A stretch of 64,000 nt of DNA from assembly GCF_014203645.1 (NCBI RefSeq), contig NZ_JACHJL010000001.1:372001-436000 (forward strand), read 5' to 3'. Below, piece by piece: positions 57,485 to 64,000 of this stretch. The notes under the pieces were generated by a model, which worked only from the letters and a program-made list of their open reading frames with translations, was not told the DNA's origin and searched no databases. Position numbers and translations under genes: made by a program. The stretch is from Streptomyces zagrosensis (GTDB lineage Bacteria; Actinomycetota; Actinomycetes; Streptomycetales; Streptomycetaceae). Each line of letters starts with the position of its first letter. Positions within the stretch are counted from its first letter, which is position 1.

Positions 57485-58516
57485 ATGAAGCTCACCGTGG
57501 ACGGGTTGCACGTCGTCCTCGATCATCAGCCCATCCTGCGTGACGTCAGCCTGGAGGCCCAACAGGGCGACATCGTGGGACTCATCGGTCCCAACGGCAG
57601 CGGCAAGTCCACCTTGCTGCGCGCCGTCTACCGGTCGCTGCGCCCGGCCCGGGGCGTGGTGCGCGTGGCCGGCGACGACGTATGGAAACTGCCGGCTCGC
57701 GCCGCGGCCCGACGTACCGCCGCGGTCCTGCAAGACAGCGCCGGCACCGCGGTGGGTCTGTGTGTCAAGGAAATCGTCGCCCTGGGCCGCACCCCCCACC
57801 ACGGGCTGCTCGGCCGAGACGGCGCCGATGACCATCGGGCGGTGGAGGAGGCCCTGGACGCCTGCGGCGCCCGCACGCTGGAGGACCGGGACTTCGCTTC
57901 CCTGTCCGGCGGCGAACGCCAGCGGGTACTGCTCGCCCGCGCGCTGGCCCAGCGCCCGAAGCTGCTGGTCCTCGACGAACTGACCAACCACCTCGACATC
58001 CGCGCCCGTTTCGAACTCCTCGACCTCATCCGCGGCACCGGCACCACCACACTCGCCGTCCTGCACGACCTCGATCTCGCCGCCAGGCTCTGTGACCACC
58101 TCGTGGTCCTGAACGAGGGCACCGTGGCGGCGGCGGGCCCGGTGCTCGACGTGCTGACCACCGAGGTCCTGCGCGAGGTGTTCGGTGTCCAGGCCGTCGC
58201 CGAGCGGCACGCCGATGGCGTCATCCGGATCACCTACGGCGCCAACCCGCTGGCCATTGGGCGCGCGACTGAGCCGTTGACATCCGCGGTGCCCCGGTCG
58301 GCACCGGCCCCTGCAACGCCGCCGGCACCGACAACGCCAGCACCGACAACGCCGGCAGCGCCGTCCACCGTGCCACCGGCAGTCCCGCACCCCGCGCCCT
58401 CCGTTGCGGCTGTCGCGTCTGCGTCCGCCGCCGCATCCCCCTCCGCGTCCCCGCCGTCGTCGGCTGAGCCACCCACCCCGCCGCCGACCGAGCACGAGGC
58501 ACCGGCGTTGGGCTAA
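57485..58516 (+). CDS. ABC importer ATPase (FecE/BtuD type)
   Basis: 343 residues. Walker A GPNGSGKST, signature LSGGERQR, Walker B LLVLDELTNHLD (Leu where most have Pro after Glu), switch His in VLHDLDLAAR. The last 70 residues are a Pro/Ala/Thr-rich tail with PAPTTP repeats, not part of the family. The GAGGACCGC ribosome site precedes the ATG. 186 bp separate it from the permease; a 20-codon frame there (57295-57357) is too short to judge. It energises the importer of the INLP region. Confidence 0.87.
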   Translation: MKLTVDGLHVVLDHQPILRDVSLEAQQGDIVGLIGPNGSGKSTLLRAVYRSLRPARGVVRVAGDDVWKLPARAAARRTAAVLQDSAGTAVGLCVKEIVALGRTPHHGLLGRDGADDHRAVEEALDACGARTLEDRDFASLSGGERQRVLLARALAQRPKLLVLDELTNHLDIRARFELLDLIRGTGTTTLAVLHDLDLAARLCDHLVVLNEGTVAAAGPVLDVLTTEVLREVFGVQAVAERHADGVIRITYGANPLAIGRATEPLTSAVPRSAPAPATPPAPTTPAPTTPAAPSTVPPAVPHPAPSVAAVASASAAASPSASPPSSAEPPTPPPTEHEAPALG

Positions 58517-58670
58517 CGGCCCGGGCCGTGGAGGCCGGCGCACCCCTTCCGTACCGGACCCGCGGGCCCGAATTCCACGCCGGCTCAACGGCGCAGGCAG
58601 CGCCCCTGCGCCCGTGCACTCGCCGGGCGCTGCGACCTGCCGCAACCGCCGCATCTCGCCGTGCGCTGGC

Positions 58671-59039
58671 TCAGTCCTTGGAACGGGAGATCGCTTCCCG
58701 TACCGCCTCATCCGTACGTGCCACCAGGGCCGAGTTGTCATCCGCCGTGATGATCGGGCGCTGGATCAATGTGGGGTGCTGTACGAGCGCCGCGATCCAA
58801 CGGCCGCGCGCATCCGCATCGCGCGGCCAGTCCCTCAGCCCCAACTCCTTCGCGGTGGCCTCCTGAGTCCGCGTGATGTCCCAAGGCTCCAGCCCGAGTC
58901 GGTCGAGCACGGCGCGGATCTCCTCGTGGTTCGGCACGTCATCGAGGTAGCGACGGACGGTGTACCGCGCGCCTTCCTCATCGAGTAGAGCGAGGGCGCC
59001 GCGGCACTTCGAACAGGCCGGATTGATCCAGATCTCCAT
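58671..59039 (-). CDS. ArsC/Spx-family reductase-like protein
   Basis: 122 residues. Thioredoxin-like fold with NPACSKCRGAL near the start (Cys-x-x-Cys) and QRPIITADDNSALVAR (family Arg). It belongs to the arsenate-reductase-like (ArsC/YffB) group; most members are of unknown substrate. Convergent with the ABC ATPase, no ars genes nearby. Confidence 0.82.
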   Translation of the reverse strand: MEIWINPACSKCRGALALLDEEGARYTVRRYLDDVPNHEEIRAVLDRLGLEPWDITRTQEATAKELGLRDWPRDADARGRWIAALVQHPTLIQRPIITADDNSALVARTDEAVREAISRSKD

Positions 59040-59172
59040 GCCCGTCACCGTACCCCCAACCGCTCCCCTCCACCTCGGCCAAACCCCGTCTGGCCTGGGG
59101 CGATTGTCAGTGTCCTGGCGTAAAATACAAGGAGTAAGAGAGAGGGCAAACGACCGCCTCTGGAGGACGCCG

Positions 59173-59457
59173 ATGGCCGTTGCCGCAACACCTCTTCCGT
59201 ACCTGCCGGACCTGCCGAGCTTCCCGACGCTGCCGAAGAAGCGGATGCCAGCCGGGCACCCGCGTGAGTGGTACGAGACCCACCACCGCCGCCTGAAGGC
59301 CATGCGTCTGGCCATCGCCCTGCTGCACGCCGGGGTGTACCGCCCAGAGCAGGCATCCAACCGCCGGATACGCAATATCGCGGTCCGCATCGGAGTGCAT
59401 CCGCCGTCCGACACCACGTGCCACATGGTGCGTTCCCTCATCCACTTCGACGACTGA
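59173..59457 (+). CDS. Small conserved Streptomyces protein, unknown function
   Basis: 94 residues. GGAGG lies 7 nt before the ATG. N-terminal Pro/Leu-rich stretch (LPYLPDLPSFPTLPKKR) then PREWYETHHRRLKAMRLAIA and RIGVHPPSDTTCHMVRSLI. Similar small proteins are, from memory, scattered in Streptomyces accessory regions. No known domain. It sits at the left edge of the putative decayed transposon. Confidence 0.6.
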   Translation: MAVAATPLPYLPDLPSFPTLPKKRMPAGHPREWYETHHRRLKAMRLAIALLHAGVYRPEQASNRRIRNIAVRIGVHPPSDTTCHMVRSLIHFDD

Positions 59458-59637
59458 CCGGTCACATCGACGACTGACCACACTGACGACCGTCCGCCCC
59501 GGAGCCCTGGCCCCGGGGCGGCGGGCTTGGAGTTGGCGGGCTCGGCGGCGCTTTCATTGCGGCGGCGCGCCCGCGCGTCCCCTCAGCGGCAGCGGAACCG
59601 CCGTAGCGGATCGCGGACCGGGCGATGCGCCCGGTGC

Positions 59638-59752
59638 CGCGAATGAGGCGGAACACCTCGGAGATGTGCACGGTGTCGCCCGGCCGCGCGTACTCCAGCA
59701 CGGAGAGTCCGGGTCCACTGGACAGGCCACCGGCCGTCTCCTCGTAGTTCCG
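59638..59752 (-). pseudogene. Fragment of a serine recombinase (resolvase, TnpR-like)
   Basis: Reading on the minus strand, residues TAGGLSSGPGLSVLEYARPG then DTVHISEVFRLIRGT match the N-terminal catalytic domain of Streptomyces serine recombinases. The match stops after RGT, and the 5' catalytic Ser region is missing. It follows the hydrolase stop in the same frame. Remnant of a transposon resolvase. Confidence 0.6.
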
Positions 59753-60823
59753 CTACGACAGATGGTGGGCGAAGAAGGTCCTCACCCGGCGTCGTACCTC
59801 AGCGAGGGTCACAGCCGGGTCGCCGGTGCCGATAAGCGCGGCCCGTACTGTCGGTGTCACCAGGCCCGCGGTCTGGAGCCGTGCGCCGAGCGGGCCGTAG
59901 TCGGTAAACGCCCAGTGGTTCGCGTCGGCAAGCAGCACGCGGCGGCCAGGAAGCGTCGCCCAGGAGGACTCAATACGGGCGGCACCCTCGAATCCGTCGG
60001 TGCGGCACAGCAGCAGCGGCCGGTCGAAGCCGACCGACGGGTACAGGTCGAGATAGCCCTCCAGGTTCGCCACCGCGCCGACCCTACGGTTGCGACGGGC
60101 CGCGTACACCGCCGCCGTGCCGCCTGCGGAGTGCCCGTACAAACCGATCCGGTAGAGGTCCATGACCGGTGCGAGTGGCAGGTCGCTGAGCCGGTCCAGG
60201 ACCAGGCGGAGGTCCGCGATCCGGGTGTCCACCATCGTGCGGAAGGTCACCAGGTCCGGTGGTCCGATCAGGACCGTCGTGCGCATCCCGGTGGGCAGTT
60301 CCACCTGAGAAGCGTCACCGGGGTGGTCGACGAGGACGACCACTCGGCCGTGGCTCGCCAGGTCCTCGGCGAGGGTTGTGCCGAGCGTGCGGGAATCACC
60401 GCCGCCTGGTGAGTACACCAGCACCGGCCGCCGCCCGGGCAGCGGCGGCGCGCCCACGTACCCGTGGGTGAGGACCGCGCCCCAGTCCACCGCTCCCGGC
60501 TCCGGCAGTCCCGGATGAACGTGCGGCGCGTACTCGGCGAACACCCCGGCCTCGTCCGGGGTGAGCTGCGGGGCCCGGGAGAAGCCGCGTACCGATCGGG
60601 CCGGGTACAGGACGGTCAGCATCAACTCCCGCACGCCACCCACCCATGGGTCGGTACGGACAGGGTCCGTCAGATGGACCGTCTGCATGCCTACGGGGTA
60701 CGGGCCGGCGGGCGCGGGCAGCCGGAGGAACGGGCCGCCACCGAAGGCGGACACAGCCGTGGGCAGCAGGGCGGCGGCACTCCCGAATAGGGTGCCTTTC
60801 AGAAGAGTGCGTCGAGCAGACAT
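59753..60823 (-). CDS. Secreted alpha/beta-hydrolase, PAF-acetylhydrolase/lipase-like
   Basis: 356 residues. Twin-Arg-like signal (SARRTLLKGTLFGSAAALL). The nucleophile elbow is LYGHSAGG (Ser), with a lid/oxyanion region VLVYSPGGGDSRTLG, a later acidic residue in the LVDHPGD/IADLRLVLD area, and His in ANHWAFTDYGPL. It resembles bacterial PAF-acetylhydrolase-like esterases or lipases. It is divergent from the winged-helix gene at 60909 (85-bp gap), which probably regulates it. It lies between the two transposon fragments. Confidence 0.8.
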   Translation of the reverse strand: MSARRTLLKGTLFGSAAALLPTAVSAFGGGPFLRLPAPAGPYPVGMQTVHLTDPVRTDPWVGGVRELMLTVLYPARSVRGFSRAPQLTPDEAGVFAEYAPHVHPGLPEPGAVDWGAVLTHGYVGAPPLPGRRPVLVYSPGGGDSRTLGTTLAEDLASHGRVVVLVDHPGDASQVELPTGMRTTVLIGPPDLVTFRTMVDTRIADLRLVLDRLSDLPLAPVMDLYRIGLYGHSAGGTAAVYAARRNRRVGAVANLEGYLDLYPSVGFDRPLLLCRTDGFEGAARIESSWATLPGRRVLLADANHWAFTDYGPLGARLQTAGLVTPTVRAALIGTGDPAVTLAEVRRRVRTFFAHHLS

Positions 60824-60908
60824 ACGAATATCCTTGGGGCGGCGGCCGTCACAGTGCGAAGGTTCAGGCCCTGGCCGAAAGGCTGGCCCGGGATGGGGAG
60901 TTGTGAGG

Positions 60909-61865
60909 GTGCTGCGAATCCACTTCACCGCGCAGGACTTCGTCCAGATCCGCTTCGCTCCCCGCCCGGCGCCGCTCCAGGAGCTGCACGCCACCCTGAG
61001 GACTGCCGTGAACCGGCATGGCGGGCCGCTGTTCGCGCCGTGGCGCGGACGCGTCCTGCGCTCCCTCCCGGCCGCAGCTAACCCGCTCGCCGACCTGGTT
61101 CCAGCGGGCCGCCCGCCATCCTTCCTCGACGTCCTCGGTGACACCATGGCCGACGGCTTCGAACAGATCCGCGCCACCAGCCCCGGTCTCGTCCGCTCCG
61201 AACTGGAGCGGGTCTACGGGGCGATGCCCGCCCCCCTCTGGATCCGCGGCCTGCACGCGGGCGACGACACGGCCTGGCGCACCCTGCACCGCGCCCAGCA
61301 GGCTGCGTACGAAACGGTCCTCGCGCCGGTCTGGTGCGTCGTACAGGATCTGCACCGTGCGGAGTTCACCCGGTGCGCCCTGACGGTCGCCGAGCACGGC
61401 GTGGCCGCCACGCTGACTGGCCTGGCCCCGGGCAGCCGACTCCACGAGGACGTGTGGGAATGGCCCGGCGCAGCGCCGGACCGCGACGTCTGCCTCGATG
61501 GGCGCGGCCTGGTTCTGCTGCCCACCTTCCACCACCCGGCGGGCCCACTTCTCCAAGTCACCCCGGGCCATCCCGCAGTCCTGACGTACCCAGCCGGTCC
61601 CGGGCTCCCGCCCACCGCGGGGCGTCCGGTCGTCCCCGCCGAGACCCTGGCCGCCGTCCTGGGCCGCACCCGACTGGACGCCCTGCGCCTCCTCACCGAG
61701 CCTCACACCACGACATCCCTGGCCCACGCTCTCCACGTCAGCAACGCGACGGCCTCGTCCCACGCAGCGGCGCTCAGATCAGCAGGCATGGTGACGACGA
61801 CCCGCACAGGCCGCTCGGTCACCCACCAGCGCACGGCCCTCGGTACGCTGATCGCGGGCGCCTGA
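60909..61865 (+). CDS. ArsR-like winged-helix regulator (DUF5937-type N-terminus)
   Basis: 318 residues. The C-terminal 80 residues are an ArsR-type winged helix (DALRLLTEPHTTTSLAHALH, SNATASSHAAALRSAGMV). The first 230 residues are a DUF5937-like domain (LRIHFTAQDFVQIRFAPRP). The GTG at 60909 follows GGGGAG by 8 nt; a GTG at 60903 is in frame but too close to that site. Divergent from the hydrolase gene. Confidence 0.8.
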   Translation: MLRIHFTAQDFVQIRFAPRPAPLQELHATLRTAVNRHGGPLFAPWRGRVLRSLPAAANPLADLVPAGRPPSFLDVLGDTMADGFEQIRATSPGLVRSELERVYGAMPAPLWIRGLHAGDDTAWRTLHRAQQAAYETVLAPVWCVVQDLHRAEFTRCALTVAEHGVAATLTGLAPGSRLHEDVWEWPGAAPDRDVCLDGRGLVLLPTFHHPAGPLLQVTPGHPAVLTYPAGPGLPPTAGRPVVPAETLAAVLGRTRLDALRLLTEPHTTTSLAHALHVSNATASSHAAALRSAGMVTTTRTGRSVTHQRTALGTLIAGA

Positions 61866-62318
61866 CCGCCGTAGTTCGCCACAAGACGGCCCGCAAGCTC
61901 ATCACCGCCCCAGTCAGCCACCCGTAGTCCTGCCCGCTCCCGTCTGTCGTCCTCGTCCAGTTCGGGCGCGTCCGGATCGCGCAGCGGGCGCAGGGCGCCG
62001 GCGGCCGGGACGCTGGCGGTGAAGCTGTAGCGGTCGAGCAGGTTCAGGTTGCGGTGCTTGAGCGGGGAGAGGCGGGCGGTGTGCCCCCACACGCTGCGGT
62101 GTGCGGGCATCGGCATAGTGTGACGTGTCACAGATTCAGTGGTGACGTGTGCACCGCGAACTGCGTTACCCGTCAGTACAGTTACCGAAATCGATGCTGC
62201 GGGCCAGGTGCCCACGGTCCGCCCCCACGCCGCAGCGAGCAACCGGCGGCGGGGCCGCGGACGTACCGCAACTGCCCTTTCGCTCGCACTGGCCGACTCG
62301 TACGTGGAGAGGACCCCC
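61866..62318. other. Intergenic region with transposase remnant
   Basis: 453 bp holding the Tn3-type transposase fragment (61928-62092) and then about 220 bp with no recognisable gene. I looked for 38-bp Tn3 terminal inverted repeats and could not identify them by eye. Confidence 0.5.
61928..62092 (-). pseudogene. 3' fragment of a Tn3-family transposase
   Basis: The minus-strand translation includes WGHTARLSPLKHRNLNLLDR then YSFTASVPAAGALRPLRDPD, the C-terminal pattern of Tn3-type TnpA (LSPxxxxHxNxxGRYxF, LRPLRDPD). No transposase sequence precedes it. With the resolvase fragment at 59638-59752 it brackets the hydrolase and regulator genes. Confidence 0.55.
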
Positions 62319-63203
62319 ATGGGCACTGTGGAAGCGACGTGGCTTGACCAGGTGGTCAACACGGCCCGGTACCCCTTGCTGGATCTCCCAGGGGCCGCGG
62401 GGCAGGCCGTGGTGGCCCATGCGCAGCGCGAACTGGCCACTGCTGGCTGCACCGTACTGCGCGACTTCATCCGTCCGGCACTGCACGGCGCCCTACGGGA
62501 GGAATGCGCGGCACTCGCGCCCCGGGCGCACTATGACGTGGAAACGGTCAATGTCTACAACATCGCCGTGGGCGCCGAGTTACCTGATGGACACCCTGGG
62601 CAGGTGTCTTTCGAGCGGGGTAACGCGTTCGTCGCCCGGGACCGTATTCCCGCTGCCGCCCTGATCAGCCAGCTGTACGCGCACCAGGCGTTTCAGCGCT
62701 TCATCGCTCGCTGCTTCACCCTTCCCACGCTGCACGAGCTCGCGGACCCGCTCTCCGCTCTCGTGCTCAACGTCGTGGGGCCAGGTAGGGAACATCCGTG
62801 GCACTTCGACACCAACGAGTTCACCGTGAGCATGCTGACCCAAGTGCCCGAAGACGGCGGCCTCTTCGAATACTGCCCCAACATCAGGTCCGCGCACGCC
62901 GAGAACTTCGACGATGTCGGGGACGTCCTCCACGGGCGGGGCGAGCGGTTCATCCGGCGCCTTCCGTTGCGCGCCGGCGACCTCCAACTCTTCAAGGGCC
63001 GTCACTCGCTGCACCGGGTGAGCCCGGTACGCGGCGTAAGCGCCCGGCACTGCGCGATCTTCGCCTACAGCGAGCGCCCCGGCGTCGTCGGCAGCGTCGC
63101 GCGCACCCGACAGCTCTTCGGCCGGGTGCTGCCCGAACACCTCGCGGCTGCACGCCTCGTAGCCGCAGGCGGGGCCGCCCGTGGTGACCGGCTCCTCGAT
63201 TAG
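62319..63203 (+). CDS. Fe(II)/2-oxoglutarate-dependent oxygenase
   Basis: 294 residues. GGAGAGG lies 5 nt before the ATG. Iron ligands are His and Asp in WHFDTNEFTVS and a distal His in LHRVSPVRG; the Arg in SARHCAIFAYS would bind 2-oxoglutarate. The Asp ligand is intact, so it is a hydroxylase-type rather than a halogenase-type active site. Substrate unknown. The next gene, on the same strand 147 bp away, is a choline/carnitine acyltransferase homologue, hinting at a trimethylammonium or acyl-carnitine-like product. Confidence 0.78.
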   Translation: MGTVEATWLDQVVNTARYPLLDLPGAAGQAVVAHAQRELATAGCTVLRDFIRPALHGALREECAALAPRAHYDVETVNVYNIAVGAELPDGHPGQVSFERGNAFVARDRIPAAALISQLYAHQAFQRFIARCFTLPTLHELADPLSALVLNVVGPGREHPWHFDTNEFTVSMLTQVPEDGGLFEYCPNIRSAHAENFDDVGDVLHGRGERFIRRLPLRAGDLQLFKGRHSLHRVSPVRGVSARHCAIFAYSERPGVVGSVARTRQLFGRVLPEHLAAARLVAAGGAARGDRLLD

Positions 63204-63350
63204 CGGCCGTTGGCACCCTTGGCTCCTCGCCCCCTGGCCCGCTTCCCCCTCGCCCGCGCCAACAGGCCGCTATGAGTCCACGAGCCGGTACACCGAAGCT
63301 GGTTTAGCCCCGTAGCCCCGTAGCCCCGTACGAGTAAAGAGAGAGCAGAC

Positions 63351-64000
63351 ATGCATACGAGTCAGGGACCGGAAACCACGCCGTCGATGCCGGGGGCGAT
63401 GCCCGGGGCGACCCCTGGGGCGTCCCCGAAGGTGACCGCTTCGGCGACCGTGCCCACGGGCACCGGGGAGCCCGCACCCGCCGCGGCGGCCACCACGTCC
63501 ACCTTCGCGCATGAAGACGTACTTCCGCGTGTTCCGCTGCCCACGCTGGAGGAAAGCTGCCAGCGGTTTCTCGCCTGGTGCGCGCCACTGCTGACCGCCG
63601 AAGAGTTGGCGGACACCGAGGCTGAGGTGGCCGCCTTCGCCGCTGCCGACGGCCCGGGGCAGGCCCTGCAAGCGGCACTGGCGACGTACGACGCCAGCGA
63701 CGGCGTGCACAGCTGGCTGGACACCTTCTGGCCGTACCGCTACCTGGGTCGGCGCGATCGCATCGCGCTCAACGCCAACTTCTTCTTCCTGTTCAAGGAC
63801 GCGGCCCAGCTGCAGGTGCAGCGGGCCGCCGGGCTCATTGCCGGCGCCGTGCACTACAAGCGACAACTCGACCAGGAGCTGGTGCCGCCGATCGTGCAGC
63901 GTGGGCAGCCGCAGACGATGGAGCAGAACAAATTCCTGTTCTCCGCCACCCGGATTCCCGGCACGGTCCAGGACACCGTCCGCGCCCCGTACACCGAAGG
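63351..64000 (+). CDS. Choline/carnitine O-acyltransferase family protein (5' part)
   Basis: The reading frame is open from ATG 63351 to the window end (216 residues seen, gene continues). A 45-residue low-complexity start (MPGAMPGATPGASPK) is followed by the family N-terminal domain: RVPLPTLEESCQRFLAW, GQALQAALATYDA, WLDTFWPYRYLGRRDRIALN, then QTMEQNKFLFSATRIPG. These are the N-terminal landmarks of carnitine and choline acetyltransferases (PF00755). The catalytic His lies further on and is not in the window. The family is mostly eukaryotic and sporadic in bacteria. Confidence 0.75.
   Translation, partial: MHTSQGPETTPSMPGAMPGATPGASPKVTASATVPTGTGEPAPAAAATTSTFAHEDVLPRVPLPTLEESCQRFLAWCAPLLTAEELADTEAEVAAFAAADGPGQALQAALATYDASDGVHSWLDTFWPYRYLGRRDRIALNANFFFLFKDAAQLQVQRAAGLIAGAVHYKRQLDQELVPPIVQRGQPQTMEQNKFLFSATRIPGTVQDTVRAPYTE

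Noticed and set aside
57128..58741. 537-residue open frame on the minus strand
   Set aside because: Antisense to the permease end and the ATPase; Arg/Gly-rich without motifs.
62319..63203. Fe/2OG halogenase
   Set aside because: The iron-binding Asp is present in HFD, whereas halogenases of this superfamily have Gly or Ala there.

Overview
The window is high-GC actinomycete DNA, almost certainly from a Streptomyces chromosome. The evidence is the strong GC bias at third codon positions, many GTG starts, ATGA/GTGA-coupled genes, and typical Streptomyces families. The order glnA2 - (accessory genes) - glnE - PAP2 protein - malR - aglA matches, from memory, the S. coelicolor SCO2241-SCO2228 neighbourhood. 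The maltose importer genes malEFG, which normally lie between malR and aglA, are absent here.

Layout. 0-10 kb: glnA2, then an accessory stretch of three XRE-type regulators (two sharing a SFGPTNV signature), two HAD phosphatases, a translationally coupled trio of small unknown proteins, a flavoprotein, and a short sequence element present twice. 10-12 kb: an orphan type I-E CRISPR-like repeat, then a 39-residue Pro/Lys-rich peptide gene next to an isoaspartyl-methyltransferase-like gene. 12-20 kb: glnE, a perfect heptamer tandem repeat, PAP2 protein, malR, aglA. 20-32 kb: assorted chromosomal genes, including a TetR gene with a probable di-iron oxygenase and its PDR reductase, a sigma-like membrane protein, and a GH89 alpha-N-acetylglucosaminidase. 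32-38 kb: a response regulator and histidine kinase separated by a pseudouridine synthase, divergent from an MMPL/RND transporter, ending in a 42-bp perfect palindrome.

39.5-58.5 kb is the most interesting region: an isonitrile-lipopeptide (INLP) cluster. The core scoE-scoD-scoC-scoB-scoA is in the same order as M. tuberculosis Rv0097-Rv0101. It should load a beta-amino/isonitrile fatty acid on an ACP and put it on a diamino acid with reductive release. Around the core are an extra KAS III and second ACP, an aspartyl/asparaginyl beta-hydroxylase-type oxygenase, an MFS exporter, a complete metallophore-type ABC importer (lipoprotein, FecCD permease, ATPase), an ECF sigma factor resembling mycobacterial SigC, and a membrane protein with a His-rich loop. 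Together they read as a self-contained make-export-recapture system for a metal-binding lipopeptide, plausibly for copper or zinc, with its own sigma factor.

58.6-64 kb: an ArsC-like protein, a small unknown protein, then a lipase-like hydrolase and a winged-helix regulator lying between a serine-recombinase fragment and a Tn3-type transposase fragment (probably a decayed Tn3-family transposon). The window ends with a 2-oxoglutarate oxygenase and the 5' part of a choline/carnitine acyltransferase-family gene, a family unusual in bacteria.

No rRNA, tRNA, intact insertion sequence or CRISPR array was seen. Family assignments are from reading the translations; no database search was run.
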